Source of the DNA: Desulfosudis oleivorans Hxd3
GTDB lineage: Bacteria > Desulfobacterota > Desulfobacteria > Desulfobacterales > Desulfosudaceae
Reading direction: 5' to 3'
Length of the DNA: 64,000 nt
Assembly (NCBI RefSeq): GCF_000018405.1
Contig: NC_009943.1
Location: 2,855,001 to 2,919,000 of the forward strand
Shown here: piece by piece, positions 51,558-61,175 of the stretch
Numbering within the stretch: the stretch's first letter is position 1
Layout of the letters: every line of letters starts with the position of its first letter
The notes under the pieces: model-generated
Database searches by the model: none
Seen by the model: the letters and a program-made list of their open reading frames with translations, nothing else
Told to the model about the DNA's origin: nothing
Translations under genes and position numbers: made by a program

Positions 51558-53307
51558 ATTCGCCGGACGATTCCATGACACGAAGCCGTGCCAGGTTTTT
51601 TCTGGCGGTCTGATATTCCGGGTCGATGGCAAGCGCTTTTTCCAGGTGCTGAATGGCTTCCGGTATCCGCCCGCTTTGCGCCAGGGTCGTGGCTAAATTA
51701 TTATAAAATTCCGGTTGCCCGGGGTCTGCCGCCAGGGCCGCCCTGTAGTGATCAATGGCCTCGTCGATTTGTCCCGTATCGGCCAGCAGATTGGCCAGGT
51801 TGTTATGGGCCAGGGCAAAATCCGGATTCAGGGCCAGTGCCCGGTGATAGGCGGCCAGCGCGGCCGACACGGCCCCTTTTCGCGCATGGGCAAGACCCAG
51901 GCAATGGTAAAGGCGGGGGTCCGCCGGTGAATGCGCAAGGGCCTTTTGATAATAAACAATCGCCTGGTCCGTCGCTCCCCTTCCCAGCATAATGTTCCCC
52001 AGGTCGGTATAAACATCTTCCGCCGGGCGGTGGCCGCTTTTGAGAAGACTTTCATAAAGGGTGGCGGTGTTTTTCCAGATTGCGGTCTGCCGCCATGAAA
52101 GTGTCATAGACCCCAGAACAAGAACGAGTAAAGTCGCCACAAAAAAAGATAAAAGGTGTCGGTTATGTTTAAAGATGTCATGCCCGCCCCACACCAGAAT
52201 GACAAGTATGCCGATTCCCGGTAGATAGGTATATCGGTGGATCAGCGAATGCCGAAACAGGCCGCTCAGAACGACCGGCAGCGCCATGGTAAGAAGAAAC
52301 CAGAGCAAGCCGATAATCATGTAAGGCCGCCTGCGGCCGGTATAGAATACCAAGCCCGTTATCAGAAAAAATAAAACCGCTGCGCCCGCGATTTCCCATG
52401 CCCCCGGTGGCACATAGTCAAGCCCGCTGAAAACAGACAGATTAAAAGGAAAAAGAATCTTCAACAAATAAACGAGATAAGATAACGGAACGCCGGCCAA
52501 GACATCCGTGAAAAGAGGAAGAATCGAGTCTTTTGGAATCATACCGCGGACAGGTGTTTTGATGTACAGATACGTCGCCAGGCCAGCTCCCGCCAGTGCG
52601 ACAAGAAACAGAGGCGTTTTTTCCTTCAGCAAAGCGGTAACAGACAGGCCCGCATGCTCTGGAAGAGCACACGGATTATATGCAGGGGCTGTCCCGCGCC
52701 ACCGGCCAAGCGGCCAGTAGTCCATCAGCAGTAGAACAAAAGGCAGATAAATGACTTCGGGTTTTGCCAAGAGACCGGCCACATAAAACAGGAGAACCAG
52801 GGCATACCCGGCCTTCGTCGGCCTTTTCGCATACCGGAAATAACACAAAAGGGTCAGGATAAAAAAGAAGCCGCTCAAAAGGGTGACACGGCAGGGCAGC
52901 CATACCACCGGTTCCACGTTCAGGGGATGAACGGCGAAAAGCGCCGCCAGGCCGGCGCTTTTCCATGTATCGCCGGTGGCGAACCGAAACGCGTAAAAAA
53001 GAAACAACGTATTGATGATGTGGATAAAAACGTTGACCATGTGGTGCAGGCCAAAGGCTTGGCCGAAAAGCACAAGGTCCAGCATGTGAGACAACATGAC
53101 CAGCGGCACCCGGTACGGGAAACAGGAAGGCCCGCCCGTGAACGCGGCCGAGATATCAAACCCATGGGCCGTATGGACGTCCGCGTAAGACATGACCGTG
53201 TAGTCGTCATCCCTTACAAGCTCGAAGTTTCGGACCTGTGCGTATACAACAAGCACGGCCATCGCCAGCAGCAGGCTGATAAAAATTTCCCTACCATGCT
53301 TCTTCAT
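51556..53307 (-). CDS. TMTC-like GT-C membrane protein with TPRs
   Basis: The 583-residue protein has the first-loop acids ELVRDDDYTVMSYADVH, the motif FAVHPLNVEPVVWLPCRVTL, about ten membrane helices, and TPRs at about 420-580 (GATDQAIVYYQKALAHSPAD, GAVSAALAAYHRALALNPDF, GQIDEAIDHYRAALAADPGQ). It is the last of three leftward TMTC-like genes. ATG 53307 is used; TTG 53337 with GGAGGAG upstream and a TTGA overlap with the previous stop is a credible alternative. Confidence 0.85.
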   Translation of the reverse strand: MKKHGREIFISLLLAMAVLVVYAQVRNFELVRDDDYTVMSYADVHTAHGFDISAAFTGGPSCFPYRVPLVMLSHMLDLVLFGQAFGLHHMVNVFIHIINTLFLFYAFRFATGDTWKSAGLAALFAVHPLNVEPVVWLPCRVTLLSGFFFILTLLCYFRYAKRPTKAGYALVLLFYVAGLLAKPEVIYLPFVLLLMDYWPLGRWRGTAPAYNPCALPEHAGLSVTALLKEKTPLFLVALAGAGLATYLYIKTPVRGMIPKDSILPLFTDVLAGVPLSYLVYLLKILFPFNLSVFSGLDYVPPGAWEIAGAAVLFFLITGLVFYTGRRRPYMIIGLLWFLLTMALPVVLSGLFRHSLIHRYTYLPGIGILVILVWGGHDIFKHNRHLLSFFVATLLVLVLGSMTLSWRQTAIWKNTATLYESLLKSGHRPAEDVYTDLGNIMLGRGATDQAIVYYQKALAHSPADPRLYHCLGLAHARKGAVSAALAAYHRALALNPDFALAHNNLANLLADTGQIDEAIDHYRAALAADPGQPEFYNNLATTLAQSGRIPEAIQHLEKALAIDPEYQTARKNLARLRVMESSGE

Positions 53308-53333
53308 GACCACGTCCGTCCGGCTGGGTTTCG

Positions 53334-55103
53334 TCAACGATCGCCATCTCCTCCGATAGCTGCGGCGCCCTGCTGCTGCATCATCAGAAGTCTGACGAGG
53401 TTTTCTCTTGCGGTGGCATAGTCCGGTTGAATGGCCAGGGCCTGACGCAGGTGAAACACCGCTTTGTCAAACTCTCCTTTGCGCGCAAAAGCCGTGGCGA
53501 TGTTATTGTGCGCTTTGTACAAAAAGGGGTTGTCCGGGGTCAGTGTCTTTTCAAAACAGGCAATGGCCTCGTCTGTTCGTCCCATTTCAACCAGCAGGTT
53601 GCCCAGGTTGTTACCGGCCATCGGGTGGCCGGGATCATATTTCAGGGCCTGCCGGAAACCGGCGGCGGCCCGCTGGCGGTCCCCCGCTTTCAAAAACGCC
53701 GCGCCGAGATTGTTGTGGACCAGCGCGTTTTCGGGATCCATGGAAAGCGCCTGCCGGTAAAAGGCGATGGCTTCATCAATACGGCCTTTTTCCAGAAGCG
53801 TGTCGGCAAGGTTGGTGACAGCCTGAATGTTGCCGGGGTGCAGGGCCGCCGCGTGTCGATAAAGAGTCTCACTGTCCCGGAAATGCCGTACATGGGCGTG
53901 GGAGACAAGTGCCAGAGCGATAATGGCGGGGGCAGTCACGCAAAGAACCGCGGGACGAAACCGCCGGAACCGTTGCGCCAGGTCGGCGACGATCCAGCCG
54001 GCCATGATAAAAAGCCCGATGGCGGGCAGATAGGTATGCCGGTCCGCCAGCACACGGCCCGACCCGGCCATCATGACCGCAACCGGCGCAAGGCAAAAAA
54101 CAAACCAGAACCACCCCGTCAGCAGATAGGGCCGGGACCGGCGGGCCCGAATCACGACCACCGTGACGACTGCCAGGATGATGACTCCGGCGACCGCGGG
54201 CCACAACGATTCTGATCCCGGAGGCGCCGGCCGAATAAGGGTCAGGTCAACAGGCCAGAAGAGCCTTCCAATGGCGGTCAGATAAGACGAGGCCGTCTTC
54301 AGGAACCATTCACCGGGCCCGGGAAGAGGCGGGCGGGATCCGGCTTCGGCACCCAGAAGCCGGCCTGTCAGCAAGGCACAGCCCACCGTTGCCAGAAAGG
54401 GAATTTTCTCCAGCACCAGGCGCCGCGCCGGCACGCCACCGGTGCCGGCGCGGCCCAGGGGCCAGAAGTCGAGCAGGCAGAACACCGCGATCAGCGGTGC
54501 TATCTCGGATTTTGACGCCAGGGCCAGGACAAACATCAGCAATACTGTCGCATACCGTCGCCAGGAAGGGCCATGGGCGTAATACAGGTAGGCGGCCACG
54601 GCCAGCAGGCCGAAAAAAACAGCCAGAACGCTGTTCCGGGTCGCCAGCCATGCCACGGGCTCCACGTTCAGCGGGTGAATGGAAAACAGCATCGCCGCGA
54701 TACCGGCCGGAAACGACCGGCCGGTGGTCAGGGACAGAGCAAGAAACAGCGTGATGCCGCTGAGAACATGAAACAGCAGGCTGGTCAGGTGGTGGTGCCC
54801 GAAGTTGTCCCCGAAAAGTTGAAAGTCCGCCATGTGGGAAAGGATCACCACAGGCACCCAGTAAGGCATATTGTCCGGAACGTCCGTGAACGCCCAGACA
54901 ATGGAGGAAAAAGAGAGTCCCTGCTGAATATGCCTGTTTTCGGTGACAATCGGATCATCGTAAGATACGGCGTCATGATGCCGTATCTGCAGAAATACAG
55001 CCAGGGAAAGCGCCGCCAGCAGCAGACAGACGCCCGCGTGAGTACCCAGGGACCGCGTTCTCTTGACCGGTTTGTTCGGCAATACAGCCTCTCTGGTTTC
55101 CAT
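53334..55103 (-). CDS. TMTC-like GT-C membrane protein with TPRs
   Basis: The 589-residue protein has a basic N-terminus, first-loop motif HDAVSYDDPIVTENRHIQQG, FSIHPLNVEPVAWLATRNSV, about ten membrane helices, and TPRs from about 425 on (GRIDEAIAFYRQALSMDPEN, GDRQRAAAGFRQALKYDPGH, GRTDEAIACFEKTLTPDNPF, GEFDKAVFHLRQALAIQPDY). The neighbouring leftward genes are homologous but diverged, unlike the near-identical rightward trio. It starts 129 bases after the preceding TMTC-like stop. Confidence 0.86.
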   Translation of the reverse strand: METREAVLPNKPVKRTRSLGTHAGVCLLLAALSLAVFLQIRHHDAVSYDDPIVTENRHIQQGLSFSSIVWAFTDVPDNMPYWVPVVILSHMADFQLFGDNFGHHHLTSLLFHVLSGITLFLALSLTTGRSFPAGIAAMLFSIHPLNVEPVAWLATRNSVLAVFFGLLAVAAYLYYAHGPSWRRYATVLLMFVLALASKSEIAPLIAVFCLLDFWPLGRAGTGGVPARRLVLEKIPFLATVGCALLTGRLLGAEAGSRPPLPGPGEWFLKTASSYLTAIGRLFWPVDLTLIRPAPPGSESLWPAVAGVIILAVVTVVVIRARRSRPYLLTGWFWFVFCLAPVAVMMAGSGRVLADRHTYLPAIGLFIMAGWIVADLAQRFRRFRPAVLCVTAPAIIALALVSHAHVRHFRDSETLYRHAAALHPGNIQAVTNLADTLLEKGRIDEAIAFYRQALSMDPENALVHNNLGAAFLKAGDRQRAAAGFRQALKYDPGHPMAGNNLGNLLVEMGRTDEAIACFEKTLTPDNPFLYKAHNNIATAFARKGEFDKAVFHLRQALAIQPDYATARENLVRLLMMQQQGAAAIGGDGDR

Positions 55104-55232
55104 CCATAAACGGCTTTTTTCTCATTTTACGGATTGGAAACGTTTTTCGTGCCCGCATAAAAGCATGGATGAACACCCATTAAAAAATGCCGCAAAAAAA
55201 ATCCGTCGCCGGGCACGCCGCGGTTGCCGGCC

Positions 55233-57287
55233 TTAACGGTCGCCACGGCCCGCCATGAGATTCTTATAATATTCAGTGTCCCGGATGTTCTCAAGGTCGA
55301 CATCCCGTTCCAGCAGGGGCCACAGGTCAAACCCGCTGCTGAGGGCCCTCTCCAGCCACATTATCGCCGCCGTCCTGTCGTTCTGAACGGCATAAAGGCA
55401 GGCGATGTTGTACGCGATGCTGGCCGCGCTGTCCGGCCGCTCGGCCAGCAGCCGTTCCAAAAGGCCGGCAGCTTCGGCATACTTTTCCTGTGTCCGGTAC
55501 AACGCCACAAGGTTGTTGGCCGCGTCCAGGAACCCGGGGGTCAGTGCCATGGCGCTGCGAAAATGATCCTCGGCCCTGCCGGTCTCCCCCCGGGAAGAGA
55601 GCAGCAGGCCCAGGTTGTTGTGAGCCGCTGCCAGGCCGGGATTCAGGGACAGGGCCTCCAGGAAATGGCTTTCAGCCACGTCTATTTTCTTGCGGTGGGC
55701 ATAGATGACCCCCATGTCGTTATGGGTGTCGGCCAGCAGCCCGGCCGGCGCGGTTTCCCGGTCCTTCAAAATACGGATATAATGGTTCAGCGCGTTTTCA
55801 AAATCATTCTTATTAAAAAAAACATTGGCCAGGGCATATCGCGCGTCAAAAAAATCGGGTTTCACCTCCAGTGCCCGGGAAAAATAAGGCACCGCCCGGT
55901 CCGTATCTCCCCCCTTGATCAGCAGCAGGCCCATGTTGTAGTTGGCCTGGGGAAGATAGGGATTGATACGCAAGGCCTCGGTGATCTGCTCATGGGCGCA
56001 GGCATAGTTTTTCCTTTCAAAACAGACTTTTCCCAGGTTGTTGTGAATCAGGTCGTTATTTTCGGTCACGGCAAGGGTATGCTCAAAAAGCGTGGTACTG
56101 TTTTTCCAGTGCCCGGTTTGCCGGAACGACATTACACCCAAAACCGCCACGGCGGACGCTGCCAGGCCCCACACCACAAATCGCCGGCCTGGCCGGGCCG
56201 CCGCATAACCGGCCAGGTGCCAGGCAATGGCCACAAACAGGCCGATTAAGGGAATGTAGGCATAACGGTCGGCCATGGCGTGCTGGCCCACCTTTACCAG
56301 GCCGATGACCGGCACCAGGGTCACAAGGTACCAGACCCAGCCCACAATCAGATGGGGCGCCCTGGTCCGTGCCCGCCAGGAGACGGTCGTGATCAGAACC
56401 AGAAGGGTGGCTGATCCGGCCCACTGCCACAGGGGGATTGCCTTGGGAAAGGGGTAAAACACGGCCAGGGAAACCGGCCAGAGCATCTTTCCGATATACA
56501 GCACGTAAGAGACCAGCGCGTTTTGAATCCGCAGAAAAACCGGCAGTTCCGCCAGGGAGGTTATGGCGCCGGTCTGCTGCTGGACGGAAACCGTGATCCC
56601 CAGAAACACCAGGCTGATGGCCAGCAGCGGCATCTTTTCTTTAACAAGGTCCCAGACCCGCCCCTTTGACAACCGGCCCAGGGGCCAGAAATCCAGCAGC
56701 AGCAGAATAACCGGCAGGGAGATTAGCATGGGCTTGGCCATCATGCCCAGAACCAGCAGGACCGTCACCACCAGGTATCGTCCCACAGACGGTGATCGGG
56801 CATATTGTGTATAGGCGCCCATGGCCAGTATCCAGAAAAGCGTGGACAGCAAACCCTTGCGGCATGCAATATAGGAAACCGTTTCTGTGTTCAGGGGATG
56901 AACGGCAAACAGGGCTGCCACCGCCAGGGCCGATCCCAGGGAACCGGTCATGCGCCACAGAACGAGAAACAGCAGGAGTGTGTTGACCAGATGTAAAAAC
57001 AGGTTGGTATAATGGTGGCCGGCCGGATCGTTGCCGTAAAAATGAACATCCGCCATGTGAGAAATCCAGGTGAGCGGGAACCACATGCCCTCCCGGGTGG
57101 TAAAGGACTGTTTCAGGCCATCCAGTGTCAGGCCATTCTGAACATGGGGGGCCTCCACAAAAAAACTGTCGTCAAATTCTATAAACGCGTGACTGCCGAT
57201 GTCATGGTAAACCCCCAGGGTCAGGGCGGCAAGCACTGCCATGGCAAGCGCCGCGGGCCACAACCGTTTTTGGTGGATGGTCTTCAT
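55233..57287 (-). CDS. TMTC-like GT-C membrane protein with TPRs
   Basis: The 684-residue protein has the first-loop motif HAFIEFDDSFFVEAPHVQNG, FAVHPLNTETVSYIACRKGL, about ten membrane helices, and many TPRs from about 400 (GRAEDHFRSAMALTPGFLDA among them). Its end, YNIACLYAVQNDRTAA then DLENIRDTEYYKNL, matches the tail of the rightward tandem copies, so the tail module is shared across the family. ATG 57287 begins 10 bases after the radical SAM stop and is preferred to TTG 57293. Confidence 0.87.
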   Translation of the reverse strand: MKTIHQKRLWPAALAMAVLAALTLGVYHDIGSHAFIEFDDSFFVEAPHVQNGLTLDGLKQSFTTREGMWFPLTWISHMADVHFYGNDPAGHHYTNLFLHLVNTLLLFLVLWRMTGSLGSALAVAALFAVHPLNTETVSYIACRKGLLSTLFWILAMGAYTQYARSPSVGRYLVVTVLLVLGMMAKPMLISLPVILLLLDFWPLGRLSKGRVWDLVKEKMPLLAISLVFLGITVSVQQQTGAITSLAELPVFLRIQNALVSYVLYIGKMLWPVSLAVFYPFPKAIPLWQWAGSATLLVLITTVSWRARTRAPHLIVGWVWYLVTLVPVIGLVKVGQHAMADRYAYIPLIGLFVAIAWHLAGYAAARPGRRFVVWGLAASAVAVLGVMSFRQTGHWKNSTTLFEHTLAVTENNDLIHNNLGKVCFERKNYACAHEQITEALRINPYLPQANYNMGLLLIKGGDTDRAVPYFSRALEVKPDFFDARYALANVFFNKNDFENALNHYIRILKDRETAPAGLLADTHNDMGVIYAHRKKIDVAESHFLEALSLNPGLAAAHNNLGLLLSSRGETGRAEDHFRSAMALTPGFLDAANNLVALYRTQEKYAEAAGLLERLLAERPDSAASIAYNIACLYAVQNDRTAAIMWLERALSSGFDLWPLLERDVDLENIRDTEYYKNLMAGRGDR

Positions 57288-57297
57288 CGCCAAACGC

Positions 57298-58707
57298 TTA
57301 TACCCTTCTCAGTTTGATCAGCAGTTTGCGCAGCCAGGCCCCGCCTACAACGGAACGGATGGTGGTGGCCAGCCGGGACGGATGCAAATAAAAATAGGCA
57401 TTGGCCGCCTTTTTGTACACAAAAAGGCGGGCGTTGCTGATCTGGTCGTCGCTCATCCGGGGCCGCCGGACCTGGTAGTAATTGTACAGCCGGAATCGGG
57501 ACGGCAGGCGCCATCCCTGTTTTATCACGTGATCATGAAGGGCCGATCCCGGAAACGGGGTGGTCACGGAAAGCACCATCTCGTCCAGGCTGGAGGTGGC
57601 GGCAAACCGAATGGTATCCCAGACCTCGGCGGCGGTTTCGGTGGGCGCGCCCACCATGATAAACCCGGTGACCTGAATTCCCAGCTTTTCGGCGGCGGCA
57701 AGGGTGTCAGTTATCTGCAGGCGGGTGATCTGTTTATTATAAAGGCCGTTGCGAATGCGGTCCGTGATCGACTCGATGCCCACCTTGAGCTTGACCAGGC
57801 CGGCCCGCTTCATTCGGGCCATCATGTCGGCATCAATGGTGTCAACCCGCGTGTTGCACCCCCAGGGCAGGTCAAGTCTCCGGCTCTCCAGCAGGGCGCA
57901 GAACTCCCGAATCCAGTCCGGCAATACCGTAAGAAGATCGTCGGACAGATAAAAACATTCGATGCGATAGGCGCCTTTCAGGTATGCAAGATCCGCCACA
58001 ACGGATTGCGGGGAACGGATTCGTACTTTTCTGCCCAGTGTCCTGTGAACCGTCGGCTGGCAGAATGTGCAGTTGAAGGGGCACCCCCGCGAAACGGTCA
58101 GCGAGACCCCGCGCAGGGCCGGGTCATGGGAATCCATCTGAATGAAGATACGAATGTAGCGCTCCATGTCAAACAGGTCAAAGGCGGGCCGGGGAAGGGC
58201 GTCAATCTCCTCAATAAAGCCCCGTTCCGGGGTTTTATAAAGCGTGCCGTCCGCCTGCCTGAACCAAAGCCCCTTGACCGCCGCAAAATTCCGGTTTCCG
58301 TAAAACGCTTCGATATACTCCCGGAAGGTCTCTTCCCCTTCGCCGACGCACACCGCGTCAAACACGGCTTCCTTCAGAACGGCCTCCGGCGCCATGGTGG
58401 CGTGGGGCCCGCCGGCAATCACGGCAGCCCCGTGTTTTTTGGCGATGGCAGCGACTTTTGCCGCGTCTTCAGCCATCAGCACATCCACAAAAACGCCCAC
58501 GATATCAGGCCGATGCTTTTGAAGATATCGTTCCACAAAGGCAAAGGACGGGGAAAAGGTGGTATCCAGGATCGAAACAGACATATCCGGCACCCGTTCC
58601 CGGATATAGGCCGCCAGCGTAGCCAGGCCAATGGGAATATCCCCTGACTTGTAACGGAACCTGGGAAACACAAGCACAACGTGTCGGGAGTGGCGATGAA
58701 TGCTCAT
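57298..58707 (-). CDS. B12-binding-domain radical SAM protein
   Basis: The 469-residue protein has a cobalamin-binding-like N-terminal domain (PIGLATLAAYIRERV, PDIVGVFVDVLMAEDAAKVA, AAVIAGGPHATMAPE) and the radical SAM cluster motif TVSRGCPFNCTFCQPTVHR. It resembles the protein at 43358-44773 but is not a close copy. It leads the leftward operon of three TMTC-like genes, so it may modify their lipid or sugar substrate; that is inference. ATG 58707 is used; GTG 58737 is an alternative. Confidence 0.88.
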   Translation of the reverse strand: MSIHRHSRHVVLVFPRFRYKSGDIPIGLATLAAYIRERVPDMSVSILDTTFSPSFAFVERYLQKHRPDIVGVFVDVLMAEDAAKVAAIAKKHGAAVIAGGPHATMAPEAVLKEAVFDAVCVGEGEETFREYIEAFYGNRNFAAVKGLWFRQADGTLYKTPERGFIEEIDALPRPAFDLFDMERYIRIFIQMDSHDPALRGVSLTVSRGCPFNCTFCQPTVHRTLGRKVRIRSPQSVVADLAYLKGAYRIECFYLSDDLLTVLPDWIREFCALLESRRLDLPWGCNTRVDTIDADMMARMKRAGLVKLKVGIESITDRIRNGLYNKQITRLQITDTLAAAEKLGIQVTGFIMVGAPTETAAEVWDTIRFAATSSLDEMVLSVTTPFPGSALHDHVIKQGWRLPSRFRLYNYYQVRRPRMSDDQISNARLFVYKKAANAYFYLHPSRLATTIRSVVGGAWLRKLLIKLRRV

Positions 58708-58739
58708 TTGCCTGCCTGGTCTGAATTTGATGGACACTC

Positions 58740-58769
58740 ACTATACCAGAAGGGCCGGGCAAACTTCAA
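58740..58769 (-). promoter_or_regulatory. Promoter of the leftward radical SAM/TMTC operon
   Basis: Reverse-strand TTGAAG (58769-58764), an 18-base spacer and TATAGT (58745-58740); the -10 box matches five of six. The start would be about 25 bases before the ATG at 58707. Confidence 0.55.
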
Positions 58770-58802
58770 ACTTATTCCGGCAGGACAAAAGCCGTTTGCC
58801 GG

Positions 58803-58831
58803 TTGTCAAAAAAAATGGAATCTGATATAGC
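58803..58831 (+). promoter_or_regulatory. Promoter of the rightward tandem TMTC array
   Basis: TTGTCA (58803-58808), a 17-base spacer and TATAGC (58826-58831) lie about 55 bases before the ATG at 58887. It is back to back with the leftward promoter 34 bases away. Confidence 0.55.
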
Positions 58832-58886
58832 CCTTTGGAACATGATTACAGCAGGTTCTACTCACACCACATCCGGAGTAAAGCCC

Positions 58887-61175
58887 ATGACCGATACCCA
58901 TCCCTCCCTGCCGCCGAGGCCCTGGTGGCCATTACTCCTTCTTGTCATCATCGCGGCTGCCGCCATTCTGACCTATGCCAACTCTCTGACCGCGCCTTTC
59001 GTGTTTGATGATGCCCATAACATCGTTGAGAATCCTCATGTTCGCATGGCCGAGCTTTCCCTCGACGGCATCATCGACGCGGTCACTGTCGGAACCCGGC
59101 GGCCGGTGGCCAGCCTCACCTTTGCACTCAACTACTACTTTCACGGTTATGACATAACCGGCTACCATCTGGTCAACATCGCCATCCACATTCTGACAGG
59201 CTTTCTGATGTTCCTGGTGGTCCGCCACACACTGGGCCTGATGAACCTTGAAAGACGGGACATGGTTGCCGGGCTTGCAGCCCTTGTGTGGACCGTCCAC
59301 CCGCTTCATACCCAGTCGGTGACCTATGTCGTCCAGCGCATGGCCGCCCTGGCCACCCTCTTTTTTCTTTTCGCCCTCTACCTTTATATAAGGGGCCGGC
59401 TCCGGCAAAGGGAAGGCCGCCCCCTTGGCTCCCTGTTCTTTGTTCTCTGTGGCCTGTCCGGCATTCTGGCCGTGCTCTCCAAGCAGATCGCCGCCACCCT
59501 GCCCTTTTTTATCCTGGTCTACGAATGGTATTTTTTCCAAGACCTGGACAGGGCGTGGATTAAAAAACAGGCAAAATGGATCGGCAGCGCAGTGGTTGTC
59601 ATTGGCGCGCTTGCGGCAATATACCTGGGCGCCTCCCCGATAGAAAAAATCATGGCCATGTATAAAACCCAGGACTTTACCCTGGGCCAACGGCTTTTAA
59701 CCGAGCCCCGGGTGATTTTTCTTTATCTTTCCCTGATTCTTTTCCCCTATCCCGGGCGGCTCAACCTGGATTATGACTTTCCCGTGTCTGTCTCGCTGAT
59801 CGATCCGGTTACCACCCTGGTCTCCATACTGGGTTTGATCGGCCTGGTCGCGGCCGCTGTTGTCACGGCAAAAAGATACCGGCTGGTCTCCTTTGCCGTT
59901 GTCTGGTTTCTGGGTAACCTGGCCATTGAGTCCTCCTTTTTAGGCCTTGCCCTGGTGTTTGAACACCGCACCTACCTGCCCTCTGTCCTTGTAATCGCGG
60001 CCCTGGCCTGGGCCGCCATTACATATATTCGGCCCCGGCCCCTGGCCATTGGTTTTCTCTGCGCCGTAACCCTCCTCTGGGGATTCTGGACATACCAGCG
60101 TAACGCCATCTGGGCCGACGAAGTAGCCCTGTGGCGGGATGTGACAGAAAAATCCCCCACCCTGGCCCGGCCCTGGAGCAACCTGGGAATGGCCCTGCAG
60201 ATAGCGGGAAACAGCGAGGCGGCGCTTCAGGCCTTTCAAAAGGCTATTGCCCTTGATCCGAATCACATGGAGGCCCACAACAACAGCGGTTTTATATTAA
60301 GGGAGCTGGGCCGTCCCAAAGAGGCCATAAAGTTCTTCCGCAGGGCACTGGAGATCAACCCGGCCTATGCCGACGCCCACTACAATCTCGGCCTGGCCTT
60401 TTTTGACTTAAAAGACATGGCCCAGGCCCGCACGGCTTTTGAGCAGACCCTTCGGGTCAATCCGCTCTACAGCAAGGCCCACAACAACCTGGGGGTCATC
60501 CTGATGCAGGAAGGTGATCACGAGGCTGCTGTCGCCGCCTATCAGCGGGCACTTAAAACCGACCCCCGTTTTGCCCAGGCCTACAACAACCTGGGCATTA
60601 TCGCCTATCAGCAGGGCAACCCGGATCAGGCGGCCTCGTTCTTTAAAAAAGCCCTGACCGCGGATCCGGCCTATGCCGGCGCGGCCAACAACCTGGCCCG
60701 GGTGCGGCAAACCATTGAAAAACACGGCCCCGCCATCACGGAGCTTAAACAGATGTTGCACAAGACCCCCAACGACGTGGATCTCTCCTGTCGCCTGGCC
60801 CAGGTTTACCAGGCTGCCGGCATGCGGTACGGAGCCATCTCACAATACCAAAAGGCCCTGGCTCTGCAACCCGGCCATGGACCAAGTCTCAACGCCCTTG
60901 GCGTCCTGTACGCCGCCATGGGCCAGCCGGCAAAGGCTGTTGAGTGTTTTCGAAAGCTGTCGGCCCTGATGCCGGGCAATGCCACGATCTATTACAACCT
61001 GGCCTGCCTGTACGCCCGGCAGAACCAGGTGGAACCGGCTGTTGAAAACCTGAAAAAAGCCCTTGACGCCGGGTATGACAACCGGGAACAGATCCGCGCC
61101 GACAAGGACCTTGCGCCCATTCGCGACACCGAATTTTACAAAACCCGTATCGATTCACAGGAGCCGGGCAAATGA
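58887..61175 (+). CDS. TMTC-like GT-C/TPR protein, tandem copy 1
   Basis: The 762-residue protein has the first-loop motif LTAPFVFDDAHNIVENPHVR, then TRRPVASLTFALNYYFHGYD and VWTVHPLHTQSVTYVVQRMA, about ten membrane helices to residue 425, and roughly eight TPRs (for example GRPKEAIKFFRRALEINPAY, GDHEAAVAAYQRALKTDPRF). The end is YNLACLYARQNQVEPAVENL then LAPIRDTEFYKTRI. GGAG lies nine bases before ATG 58887; the longer frame from TTG 58803 would overlap the promoter. Its stop overlaps the next start (ATGA). Confidence 0.88.
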   Translation: MTDTHPSLPPRPWWPLLLLVIIAAAAILTYANSLTAPFVFDDAHNIVENPHVRMAELSLDGIIDAVTVGTRRPVASLTFALNYYFHGYDITGYHLVNIAIHILTGFLMFLVVRHTLGLMNLERRDMVAGLAALVWTVHPLHTQSVTYVVQRMAALATLFFLFALYLYIRGRLRQREGRPLGSLFFVLCGLSGILAVLSKQIAATLPFFILVYEWYFFQDLDRAWIKKQAKWIGSAVVVIGALAAIYLGASPIEKIMAMYKTQDFTLGQRLLTEPRVIFLYLSLILFPYPGRLNLDYDFPVSVSLIDPVTTLVSILGLIGLVAAAVVTAKRYRLVSFAVVWFLGNLAIESSFLGLALVFEHRTYLPSVLVIAALAWAAITYIRPRPLAIGFLCAVTLLWGFWTYQRNAIWADEVALWRDVTEKSPTLARPWSNLGMALQIAGNSEAALQAFQKAIALDPNHMEAHNNSGFILRELGRPKEAIKFFRRALEINPAYADAHYNLGLAFFDLKDMAQARTAFEQTLRVNPLYSKAHNNLGVILMQEGDHEAAVAAYQRALKTDPRFAQAYNNLGIIAYQQGNPDQAASFFKKALTADPAYAGAANNLARVRQTIEKHGPAITELKQMLHKTPNDVDLSCRLAQVYQAAGMRYGAISQYQKALALQPGHGPSLNALGVLYAAMGQPAKAVECFRKLSALMPGNATIYYNLACLYARQNQVEPAVENLKKALDAGYDNREQIRADKDLAPIRDTEFYKTRIDSQEPGK

